Of a DNA stretch of 64,000 nt, positions 19,208-27,600 are shown one piece after another. A program made the translations under genes and the position numbers. Source of the stretch: Tubulanus polymorphus (Eukaryota; Nemertea; Palaeonemertea; Tubulaniformes; Tubulanidae). The first letter of the stretch is position 1, and each line of letters begins with the position of its first letter. Where the stretch lies: NCBI RefSeq assembly GCF_964204645.1, contig NC_134034.1, positions 4,680,072 to 4,744,071 on the forward strand, given 5' to 3'. A model generated the notes under the pieces. That model did not search any database. It was given only the letters and a program-made list of their open reading frames with translations, and was not told the origin of the DNA.

Positions 19208-19811
19208 AGATTTATTTATATTTGAACCACATAATATGTTAATAACTGGAGTAACCAATTGTGGTAAAACACATTTCATATTAGACTTGTTAGAAACTAT
19301 TTATAAGAATCATTTTGGTAATATAATATTATTCTGTCCTACTTATGAAATGAATAAAACATATAATAGAGATATAGTTAAGATGAAAAAGTTTATTATA
19401 TTAAATCCTAAAACAGTAAAAGAAAATTTAGATAATTGTATAAAAATAGCAATTTATACTTATAAAGGATCAAATACATTATTCATTATAGATGATTGCG
19501 CAAATTTACATGATTCAAAAGTTAGAGAAAGTGAGTTATGTTATTTAGCTTTCTCTGGGAGACATTTCGGGATAACAACTTGGGTTTTAAATCAAAAATA
19601 TAATTCAATTGTTAAAGACTTTAGAGAAAACATTAGATTTCTAGTATTATTTTATAACAAAGATAAAAAATCTATGCAACAATCATTGGAAGAAAATCAA
19701 ATTATACCTACTGAATTACATGATGAATATATGAATAAATTAAAGAATAATAAAGGTTCAAAATTATTACTGAGACTACAATTTCCCTACGAATATAAAT
19801 TTATAAAATAA
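19200..19811 (+). CDS. FtsK/A32-like DNA-packaging ATPase (unit B)
   Basis: This 203-aa P-loop ATPase has Walker A GVTNCGKT at about residues 17-24, Walker B TLFIIDDC at about 95-102, and the signature SGRHFGITTWVLNQKY downstream. The length and motifs fit the packaging ATPases of Polintons, virophages and adenovirus-like elements, which drive genome DNA into preformed capsids. Intact, as are C and D. The gene converges with the - strand block across a short repeat-rich gap. Confidence 0.92.
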   Translation: MNKDLFIFEPHNMLITGVTNCGKTHFILDLLETIYKNHFGNIILFCPTYEMNKTYNRDIVKMKKFIILNPKTVKENLDNCIKIAIYTYKGSNTLFIIDDCANLHDSKVRESELCYLAFSGRHFGITTWVLNQKYNSIVKDFRENIRFLVLFYNKDKKSMQQSLEENQIIPTELHDEYMNKLKNNKGSKLLLRLQFPYEYKFIK

Positions 19812-19967
19812 CTATTTCTATACCTATGTATTAGATACCCTAATACCTGATACCCTAATACCTGATACCCTATTAGATACCCTAATACCTGATACCCTAT
19901 TAGATACCTTAAATACTTAAAACCCCCTTTTTTAATTACTATTATTTTATACAATTTTCAACCTTTA
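19812..19967. repeat. Convergence gap of unit B with CTAATACCTGATACC minisatellite
   Basis: About 19830-19910 is a short tandem array built from TACCCTAATACCTGA and TATTAGATACC units, followed by AAAACCCCC and a T-run. It separates convergent genes and may hold both transcription ends. Units C and D have different repeats at this place. Confidence 0.65.
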
Positions 19968-20820
19968 TTACTTTTTGAGTGTTAGATAATCAATTTCTGA
20001 ATCACTTTCACTATCAGACCCTAACAATTTATTCAAATTCTCTACCGTATCTTCTTCTAATTCTTTATTATTTTTATACTTATTCTTCGTCCTTTTTACC
20101 GAATCATCAATAGTTGTTTCATTGTTATGCTTATTCATACAATCAAATTTATCATTATTATCAATGCGCTTTCCTGTATTTTCATTATTATCTTTATTAG
20201 TGTTTGCTCCTAATATTTCATTTACAGTGTTTGATCCTAATATTTCATTAACATCGGTTAAATCTAATTCATCTTTATTAGGTGTTGCTAATAAAAAATC
20301 TTCATATAATTCTTTACCATTTACTTTTTTATTTGAAACAAATTTTTTTAACATATCTAAATGGGTGTTCTATAAATTCTCTTAAACCAACACGTTCTAT
20401 AACATTAGTAATATGTGAATTTGTATTCATATGTTTATTCCAATTTGATGGAGCGTTTGAAAATTCACCTTTACAATAATCACATTAATTTCTATTTTTA
20501 CTAACATTTAATATTATTTCATTATTATATGTAGAAGGTATTACATTATTAGATGTAGTAGGTATTACATTATTAGATGTAGTAGGTATTACTGTAGTAG
20601 GTATTACTGTAGAAGGTATTACATTATTATCAATTACATTACTTAAATTATCAACAACTTCACTTTTATTATTATCGATTTCTATTAGTTTAGTTTTATA
20701 AATTTTGAAAATAGGATCAAATATCAAAGCTATATTACAAGGTATTACATAATATAAACCATCATTATTTTCATGTGTATCGATGTATGGAATATGTTTA
20801 TATACTTTACCTCCTTCCAT
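19968..20820 (-). pseudogene. p296 zinc-finger protein, broken (unit B)
   Basis: The gene starts at 20820 like unit C's p296 but hits TAA at 20485-20487, where C has the His before the zinc finger. After the finger, an extra A in an A-run near 20350 shifts the frame, and the C-terminal ~128 codons are open from 20354. It keeps the VIPSTSNN-type repeat, with a variant count (VIPTTVIPTT forms). Confidence 0.82.
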
Positions 20821-20852
20821 TTATTATATATATTTTTATTAAAATTAAAATT

Positions 20853-21914
20853 TTAATACATAACACTATCTAATTGTGAATTTACAATATTCAATTGTGC
20901 GTCAGATATAATATAAATATGCATTTTAAGATTTTTTAAATGTTTTCTAATTTCTGGCCATTGATCAATCATTCTCATTCCTTGACAAAATATTTTATTT
21001 GCTATTCCTTCGATAGTTATTTCTACTTTTGTTATTTCAGGATTATAATAATTATCAACATTTATTGCACCATTAGTATATGTTGCAATGGTAAAAAATA
21101 TTAATATACCTTTAATAGATCTTCTTGGGAAGTTAATATTCTCATTAATTATTTCATCATTTGCATTAATAGTTACGGTTTTAAATTTATCAATATAATC
21201 ATATGATAATGAAAATCCTTGATTGTATTGAGTTTGAATTATACTTGAAATATTTTCATCAGTTACTCTATCATATTCTAAACATATATTCGATAATTTA
21301 TAACTCATATCTTTAACAACGCTAGATAATACAATTTCATTTACAGGAGCAAATGTTATTTCGAATATAACGTCTTCTTGAATTGCGTATTTATATAAAG
21401 GTGCATTATTATTTATCAATTCAAAGTCTAATGGAATTTTATATTTGCTTCCATAAATCTTTTTTATCAAATTATCTGCGGTGCGAGTTACTATTGCGTC
21501 ATTAGCTCCTCATCTTAATTTATTATGGTTTTCTGATTGAATACCCTGAAATATCATATTATTTCTATTTTCTTTAGTTAACCATAAATCTTTATAATGC
21601 ATAAATAAATTATAATCATCTAATGAGAAAACTGTTTCTGGTACAATCTTTATAGTTAATTTTTTAATCAAATATCTCCCAACATTATCGACAACATAAT
21701 TATTATCATGACCAATTACTTTTATATCGGCCGATAAATAAATACTATTTGGAACATAAAAAGTATTTTGTGTTAATCGAGGGATTCTAACGTATAAAGT
21801 TTCATCGGGATTAATATTAGAAGGGTTATGAGTAATTATATGATGTGATCTTTCTGCTTTAATAGCATTAGATATTCTATGATTCTTAGAAGGATTGATA
21901 TAACTCCCACTCAT
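20853..21914 (-). pseudogene. Candidate major capsid protein, nonsense codon and internal deletion (unit B)
   Basis: The start at 21914 and the first 134 codons match unit C. TGA at 21510-21512 replaces a Ser codon. The frame then reads through to 20853, but about 186 bases (62 codons) near the C-terminus are missing in frame around 20935. This copy cannot make the full protein. Confidence 0.87.
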
Positions 21915-21949
21915 TTATTTAACAAAAAAATTAATTATTTATTTTTAAT

Positions 21950-22005
21950 CATGGTTACTTGATATTTTTTGATATCATGTTTACTTGATATCTTTTGATA
22001 TCATA
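21950..22005. repeat. Short tandem repeat at the end of the p525 gene
   Basis: Two to three copies of a ~25-base unit (TTTACTTGATATTTTTTGATATCA type) lie between p525 and the capsid gene. The array overlaps the p525 stop region. Unit D has a longer array; unit C has none. Confidence 0.75.
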
Positions 22006-23558
22006 TTTACTAACCCAAAAATAATAGCACTTACAACTGTAATTAAAAATAAAATAATATGTTCAGCAGCAAAGTTAATAATGTTTCCTGCAGATTTCAA
22101 TATAAAACCAACAATTGATGCAATAATTCCTGGTAAAGCTGCAGCAGATTTTTTAGATAGTTCCCATAAATATTTTGCTAATTTCTTTAAACCATCCTTA
22201 ACTTTATATTGTATAGAATTATTACCTGGGGGTTTATCTGGTTTATTGGGAGTAGGAGTAGGAGTAGATTTCAAAGCATTTGATATAGCTAAACCAATTG
22301 TTGTAAATAACATAGTTACAGCTGTTAGAAATGAAAGAATTGTTATTCCTTCTAATTTAAATAATAATCTTATTCTATCTTTCAATGATATTTTAGAATC
22401 TGGTTTTATCAACAAATCTTTAAAAACAACTTTTAATTTTTTAATATGATTGAGATCATATGATTTTAATAATGTATCTCTTTCTTTTTCCTGTAATTCT
22501 TTGTTATATTTTAAATCATCTATTTCTTTTTCTAAAGCTAACTTTCTGCTTTCATAATCAGCTTCTTCGATTAATTGAAGATCTCTATTTAATTCTAATT
22601 GTTTTAATTCTTCATTTGCATTAATTAATTCTTTTTCTAACATGGTTATTTTAGAAAATCTCATCTTAATATTAGCAATTTCACCAGCTGATTCTTGCAT
22701 ACCTTTAATTTCTCTACGTGTTTTTTCAGGAAATGCTTCTAATTCATCATCAGTTAAATCAAGTAATCCTTTTTCTAGTAAAGATTGTATTCGATTTATT
22801 CCAGCACTATTCATCTCTTCTTCTGAATCTCTTAATCTATCAATTTGTTTTTCTAATACTAATTGTAATTGACTTGAATCATTATCAATTTGTTGAATAT
22901 CTCTTCTCGATGTTTCGGGTGTTGAAGATCTTAATTTACCTAATCGATCTCCATACTCGTCCATTTCTGTTTCTGAATTTTTATTGATTATTTTTAATAA
23001 GTCATCAATTCTCTGACTAAATACTCTTATATTATCATCTCTTTCTTCTTGTGTAACATCAGTTATTTTATTACTAATACTTATTCTCTTAATTCTAGAT
23101 GTTTCTAAATTTCTCAAAGTTGATTCCGCTAATATTTTATTTAGTCTTGTCTTTTGATTAGTGATATCAATATAATAATCATCTTTCAAACGATAATAAT
23201 ATTCACCATCTAAAAACTTTAACTCTTGTACTAAAAGTCTGGCGCCTCTATCATTTATATTATATCCAGAATCTTTAAATACACGTTGAAAATCATACAT
23301 AAATTCATAATTTTCAAAATTTTCTCTTTCTAAACCTGGATTTAAATTTTCAGGAGGTATTCTCGATCTAGTTCTTCTATCAAATTCATCTGTTGATGGG
23401 GCTTTAGAACCACTATCTGCTAAATTAGAATTATATGCTGATTCATCATCATTATCAATATTAGTTTCATTAAAATCAGGTTGTGGTTCATCATCAATAT
23501 ATCCTTCATTATTATTTCCCATGTCATCCAATGGAATATCTTCTCCACCTTCTGCCAT
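21981..23558 (-). CDS. p525, long coiled-coil protein with C-terminal membrane segments (unit B)
   Basis: This 525-aa protein is intact. The N-terminus (about 1-75) is very acidic. The middle (about 190-360) is highly charged and probably coiled-coil. The C-terminal third has two hydrophobic regions: about 400-425, and a pair at about 465-520 around AAALPGIIASIVGFI. The segment between them is Pro-rich (TPTPTPNKP). The C-terminal 250 residues are nearly identical in unit D, whereas the N-terminal half is largely different. Position beside the capsid gene suggests a virion membrane, minor capsid or assembly protein. No known family recognised. Confidence 0.78.
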   Translation of the reverse strand: MAEGGEDIPLDDMGNNNEGYIDDEPQPDFNETNIDNDDESAYNSNLADSGSKAPSTDEFDRRTRSRIPPENLNPGLERENFENYEFMYDFQRVFKDSGYNINDRGARLLVQELKFLDGEYYYRLKDDYYIDITNQKTRLNKILAESTLRNLETSRIKRISISNKITDVTQEERDDNIRVFSQRIDDLLKIINKNSETEMDEYGDRLGKLRSSTPETSRRDIQQIDNDSSQLQLVLEKQIDRLRDSEEEMNSAGINRIQSLLEKGLLDLTDDELEAFPEKTRREIKGMQESAGEIANIKMRFSKITMLEKELINANEELKQLELNRDLQLIEEADYESRKLALEKEIDDLKYNKELQEKERDTLLKSYDLNHIKKLKVVFKDLLIKPDSKISLKDRIRLLFKLEGITILSFLTAVTMLFTTIGLAISNALKSTPTPTPNKPDKPPGNNSIQYKVKDGLKKLAKYLWELSKKSAAALPGIIASIVGFILKSAGNIINFAAEHIILFLITVVSAIIFGLVNMISKDIK

Positions 23559-23574
23559 TTACATAATACAAAAA

Positions 23575-24951
23575 TTAAAATTTAAAATATAATATTCCTC
23601 CGATTACAATTCCTATACAAGTTATAGCTAATTTAGTATTTTCATGGGATTTATTATCATCATTTAGTTTAATTATATCATGTTGAATATTATCTTCTGA
23701 TGTATTGTAATCTTTTATTTTAGAATCATTATTTAATTTAATATTATTAGTTTTAGTTTCAGTTGATTGAATGTGTTTTTTATTTTTTTCGCCTTCCATT
23801 AATTTTGGAACAGTAATAATCTTTTTATTTATATCATTCAATCCAAATGAATTATTTATTGTTGCAGTTTTAATTAGATTATTATAACCAATTATGTTTC
23901 CCATCTTTAATACTAAATCATTAGAAATAATTAATAGATTAGGGCCTATACAATAATTAAGCCTTACATGAGATTTATCTAAATAATTTTGATATCTTAT
24001 AATGTTTTCTGGAATCGATCTATTTTTATCATTATGTATGGAATCTTCAAATGAAACTTTAAATTGTTTCTCTGTATCAAATGATGTATTCAAATTTCCA
24101 ATTATTGGGGATCTTGTTTCAATCTGTGATCCTAGAATACATATTAAATAAGTTCTAATAGATTGATTTATTCTTTGTATACCTGATTTAGTAAAACCTT
24201 CACTATTTTCTAAAATAAAATAAACCCAACCATTATTGTTTTCTTGTTTTAAATTATCATAAAATTTCGGTAATTTATCGAAATTTAATGTTTCTAAATC
24301 CTTTGTTTCTATTTTACCATAACCTAATTTATTATTATAGATATTATAAAAACTATTAGATGGTATGGGAAGTGCACAATATTCTGCAATCTTTTTAGGG
24401 CAAGGAAGTGATCTTATTGTTCCAATTTTTATTCTAAAATCAGAATTATTTATATCTATATTAAATTCATTACAAATTTTATTAAACTTTGATAAATTAA
24501 TATTATTATCTAATTCTTTAAAATACCTAGATCCTGGTAAAGCGCACTCTAATTCATTCAATATTATTCTGATTTGAAAGTATGTATGAAATCTAAATAA
24601 ACTTTGAATTAATTTATATTTAGAATTATTCAAATGATCATTCCAACTAATTCCACATCCTGTTGTTGCACAATAAACAGCAAAATTTAATTGGTTCTGC
24701 CAATACTTCATATTAGATTTTAATAACCATTGTTTGTCATCTTTCAATTTTTTAAAATTGATTAAATATACATGAAATATATTTTCCATCTTTGCATTAA
24801 AATTATTAGTTTCAGTAACATAAATTTCTAAATTAGTTAATGAATCTAAAACTTCATTTCTATATGTAATATCTTTATTAAAATCTATTGTTGGAATATT
24901 ATATTTAATTGATTTATTATATTGGAAAGCTTTTGGAAAACTATCTGCCAT
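23575..24951 (-). CDS. p458, candidate minor virion protein (unit B)
   Basis: This 458-aa protein is intact. Conserved landmarks are FAVYCATTGCGISW (about 87-100), a HTYFQIRIILNEL segment (about 121-133) and SLPCPKKIAEYCALP (about 180-195). There is no signal peptide. The last ~17 residues (LAITCIGIVIGGILYF) form a C-terminal membrane anchor. The second half has a Lys/Asn-rich linker before the anchor. Tail-anchored topology and location favour a particle component; function is unknown. The motif FAVYCATTGCG looks like a family hallmark. Confidence 0.75.
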   Translation of the reverse strand: MADSFPKAFQYNKSIKYNIPTIDFNKDITYRNEVLDSLTNLEIYVTETNNFNAKMENIFHVYLINFKKLKDDKQWLLKSNMKYWQNQLNFAVYCATTGCGISWNDHLNNSKYKLIQSLFRFHTYFQIRIILNELECALPGSRYFKELDNNINLSKFNKICNEFNIDINNSDFRIKIGTIRSLPCPKKIAEYCALPIPSNSFYNIYNNKLGYGKIETKDLETLNFDKLPKFYDNLKQENNNGWVYFILENSEGFTKSGIQRINQSIRTYLICILGSQIETRSPIIGNLNTSFDTEKQFKVSFEDSIHNDKNRSIPENIIRYQNYLDKSHVRLNYCIGPNLLIISNDLVLKMGNIIGYNNLIKTATINNSFGLNDINKKIITVPKLMEGEKNKKHIQSTETKTNNIKLNNDSKIKDYNTSEDNIQHDIIKLNDDNKSHENTKLAITCIGIVIGGILYFKF

Positions 24952-24967
24952 TTATATAATTAAAAAA

Positions 24968-25402
24968 TTAATAATTTATTAATTCTTTTAATAATTTATC
25001 TTGTTCTTCAACTATTATATGACCATTTAAACTCATGATATAATCTAGTGTGTTCTTTAATTTATTAATTTCTTTTATATTAGTTTTAATTTTTTCTTTA
25101 TTACTTTTTATATTTAATTTTGAACTAATACCGGTTAAAACACTTGAACTTAATCCTAACACACCAATTGATATAGCTAACGGTGTTAATGGGCTGAATA
25201 TTGCTAAAAATGTTATTACAGAACTAATTGTAACCGAACCACTTATAATCAAATAATATATAATTTTACTTTTTAGATATTTTTTCTTTTTAACTTTTAA
25301 GTCACTTTCAAATTCTAATATTTGTTTTTCTAAATATATTTTTAATTTAGTTTTATTTATATCATGAGGAATAATATCAATACTATCAACTTTATCTTCC
25401 AT
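24968..25402 (-). CDS. p144, two-pass membrane protein (unit B)
   Basis: This 144-aa protein has a charged N-terminus with a short coiled-coil-like part. Two adjacent hydrophobic segments follow (about 46-70 and 72-90, around TFLAIFSPLTPLAISIGVLG), then a helical charged C-terminus. It sits between p458 and p140 with gaps under 25 bases and has the T-run plus TAAATAAATGG start context. Probably inserted into a membrane; role unknown. Confidence 0.75.
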   Translation of the reverse strand: MEDKVDSIDIIPHDINKTKLKIYLEKQILEFESDLKVKKKKYLKSKIIYYLIISGSVTISSVITFLAIFSPLTPLAISIGVLGLSSSVLTGISSKLNIKSNKEKIKTNIKEINKLKNTLDYIMSLNGHIIVEEQDKLLKELINY

Positions 25403-25425
25403 TTATTTAGCAAAAAAAAAAAATA

Positions 25426-25848
25426 CTAATTAGTAAACTTATAAGCAACAAATATAACAATAACAGTTCCACCTAAAATCCATATTATTTCATATTTCTT
25501 CTGTTCATTACTTGGGGTATAATAATCTGATAATTTAGGATTGTATAGATGTAATTTTTCTTTATTGGTTACCGCGTTATATAAACTCATTGCATCATCA
25601 ACTGATTGAAAATCTCTATGTGAAATCTTCTGATTATATAATTCTTTATTGATGTAATCCATATAGTTTTGTCTCTTTTCTCTATATTCTTCTGCAGCTT
25701 TATTGTATTTCTCTAACGCTAAGTTATGTCTTCTTTGTTCTCCTAATGAACTATTTTTATCAATATGTTTAAATAAATATCCACCACCAGTAAATGCTAA
25801 AGCGTTAACAATTGCCGATCCTATAATAGTTATAATTGCAGAAGCCAT
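25426..25848 (-). CDS. p140, small membrane protein with two hydrophobic ends (unit B)
   Basis: This 140-aa protein has an N-terminal hydrophobic segment with a Gly patch (ALAFTGGGYLF, about residues 16-26), a charged helical middle (EKYNKAAEEYREKRQNY) and the conserved SDYYTPS. A C-terminal membrane segment (about 118-136) follows. The family is strongly conserved between copies and I have the impression that similar proteins are common beside Polinton-like genes of invertebrates, but no function is known to me. Likely a virion membrane or capsid-associated component. Confidence 0.77.
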   Translation of the reverse strand: MASAIITIIGSAIVNALAFTGGGYLFKHIDKNSSLGEQRRHNLALEKYNKAAEEYREKRQNYMDYINKELYNQKISHRDFQSVDDAMSLYNAVTNKEKLHLYNPKLSDYYTPSNEQKKYEIIWILGGTVIVIFVAYKFTN

Positions 25849-25868
25849 TTATTTAGCAAAAAAAATTA
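25849..25868 (-). promoter_or_regulatory. Late-type start motif before p140 (unit B)
   Basis: Read on the - strand, a run of seven or more T is followed by GCTAAATAAATGG at the start codon. The same T-run plus TAAATAAATG arrangement precedes p144, p73, the capsid gene and, in the form ATATAAATG, p113 and p458. It resembles poxvirus late promoters (TAAATG). AT-richness makes chance similarity possible. Confidence 0.45.
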
Positions 25869-25873
25869 TGCAT

Positions 25874-26084
25874 TTATATGGGAGGAATATATTTTTGTTT
25901 TTCCAAATAATCAATAGTTAAATTAGATAAAGTAACTGCTAATGTTAATTTTAAAATATCATTTATATAAAATCTATCAACATTAACACTTCCCATTTTA
26001 AATACTTTTTTTAATACCATTGAATAACCAACAGTTCCAACTGATAGTAATGCGCCATTATATAATCCACTTATTATCACTCAT
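25874..26084 (-). pseudogene. p73, frameshifted near the start (unit B)
   Basis: The expected ATG is at 26082-26084, right after the p113 stop. Compared with unit D, 11 bases are missing after codon 6, so the proper start runs into a stop. The rest of the frame (25874-26080) is otherwise open and near-identical to the homologues. Confidence 0.8.
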
Positions 26085-26426
26085 TTATTTATCAAAAAAA
26101 TTACTATCATCAAAATATTTAGTTATCTTAGTGATGATTAATTCAACATTTATTTCATTACTACTTTGATGATTATCATATATTTTGGATAATATGTTTT
26201 TGATATCATCAATAATTCCATCTTCATTTAATTCATAATATTCTAAAGGTGATTTAATTAAATCAATTACTTTTTCTATATTATAATTTTCTTTATTAAT
26301 CATTGATGCATTGTTAAATGATTTACTTTTTATATCAGTAATTACATCATTTAATTTAATTCTCATTTCTTTACCATGTTTGAAATCAAACCCAAAACAT
26401 ATACTCGGTCCAACAGTTATATTCAT
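26085..26426 (-). CDS. p113, uncharacterised acidic protein (unit B)
   Basis: This 113-aa protein is intact. It shares the invariant MNITVGPSICFGFDFK start with copies A and C, but the remaining sequence belongs to a second class, found only in B and D. It is rich in Ile, Lys, Asp and Asn and likely helical. Its start codon overlaps the termination region of the extended p230 frame. Confidence 0.73.
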   Translation of the reverse strand: MNITVGPSICFGFDFKHGKEMRIKLNDVITDIKSKSFNNASMINKENYNIEKVIDLIKSPLEYYELNEDGIIDDIKNILSKIYDNHQSSNEINVELIITKITKYFDDSNFFDK

Positions 26427-27202
26427 TTATATAGTGAAAAAAAAATACTCTCTACATCTTACAACTAATTCATAAATTACAGGGAAATTATTTAAATCAA
26501 TAAAGTATCCATTATGATTTCTAATTTCTAATCTAAAATTATTCAAACGAGGAATGCATGGTTTGAAATCACATTCTGTTAAATTATAATTTATTTGCGT
26601 TCTAAATTCTTTAACATTCTTCAATGGTAAAATGTTTAGTAAACCAGAATTACAAGTTATATCTTTAGTTGCTTCGAATGTTTTTGTAGGATCGATTAAA
26701 TTGCAATAAATAAAAAAATGTGTAAAAGGTATTAAGTTTGGCGTAGCATCAATATTTGTAAAAGATTTATCTGGAGGAATTTCTAACAGTTTAGCTATAG
26801 GTTTTTTACCATAAATGCATGTTTTTCACTATCAGACAACCTTATCTTTATTTTGTCAGTACTCTCACTTTTTAAAAATCTAATATTAAACCCGGAATTA
26901 TTACCTGACTTGTGCCAGGCTTTTCTATTAATTTCTTGTGCCAATGTATCTAAATTATACAACCCCGGTTTTAAATATATATAGGCCCATTCATTTTTAT
27001 TTTTATTAAAAATTAAAAAAGCTCTATGTTCAATAGTTTTATTCGATATGTTGTAAAAAGAATTACATAAACTTATATTAACTAATTTTAAATCTACACA
27101 ATTCTTAAATTCTCTATCTAATTGTACTAGTAAATTATGAGATTTATAATTTGTAAGTCTTCTAGAATCTACAAATATTCTGTATTCTTTTAATTCCGCC
27201 AT
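26427..27202 (-). pseudogene. p230 with a frame change at a poly-A tract (unit B)
   Basis: The first frame runs from 27202 to a stop at 26795. The second part is open from about 26800 to 26427 in the -1 phase. The change falls at a six-A tract (about 26798-26806), read as A AAA AAC in the first frame, a classical slippery heptamer. The original stop (as in A and D) is replaced by a Tyr codon, so the C-terminus is six residues longer and ends in the p113 start motif. This is either a broken gene or one read with -1 frameshifting; see findings. Confidence 0.7.
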
Positions 27203-27219
27203 TTATTTTACATATTTTC

Positions 27220-27573
27220 TCATTCGAAATCTATTTCATGGTGCCCCTTTTCATTCTTACCTTTGTATACGAAATAGAAATCTCCAGAACATAATTCTTC
27301 TAAATCTTCACTTGATAATCTATGAAATCTATCAGGTAAATATGTTCTGAATTTATATGTATTTCCTTTTAATCCTTCATATTCTAAGTGTATAACTAAT
27401 TTATCTCCATAGTTATTAGTAACTGTATCAATATTTGTAATTAGATATTTCTTATGGATTGTTAATTCTGTTAACTTTTTGAATTTATAATCTACAGATT
27501 TTACATTTGTAGTATCTTTTATTCTATCTAGAAATAATTTGTTGTTCTCACTGTGTGCTTGTTTACTCTCCAT
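27220..27573 (-). CDS. p117, small conserved protein next to polB (unit B)
   Basis: This 117-aa protein is intact. After ~28 charged residues comes a compact, probably beta-rich domain with KKYLITNIDTV, NNYGDKLVIHLEYEG, FRTYLPDRFHRLS and FYFVYKGKNEKGHHEIDF. The alternation suggests an OB-like or other small barrel fold. Since it is the direct neighbour of polB and shares its start motif (TATTAAAATGG), a replication-linked role such as DNA binding is plausible. This is inference without a family match. Confidence 0.72.
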   Translation of the reverse strand: MESKQAHSENNKLFLDRIKDTTNVKSVDYKFKKLTELTIHKKYLITNIDTVTNNYGDKLVIHLEYEGLKGNTYKFRTYLPDRFHRLSSEDLEELCSGDFYFVYKGKNEKGHHEIDFE

Positions 27574-27600
27574 TTTAATAACATATTTTTATTAAAATTT
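27574..27600 (-). promoter_or_regulatory. Early-type start motif before p117 (unit B)
   Basis: Read on the - strand, TTTTAATAAAAATATG is followed by TTATTAAAATGG. The same class of sequence stands before polB in every unit and before the zinc-finger ORFs at left ends. It differs from the T-run plus TAAATAAATG class of the virion-type genes. Confidence 0.42.

Noticed and set aside
21985-22449. 154-codon + strand ORF opposite p525 (and similar ones at 39114 and 57262)
   Set aside because: It is the antisense shadow of the hydrophobic C-terminus of p525/p574.
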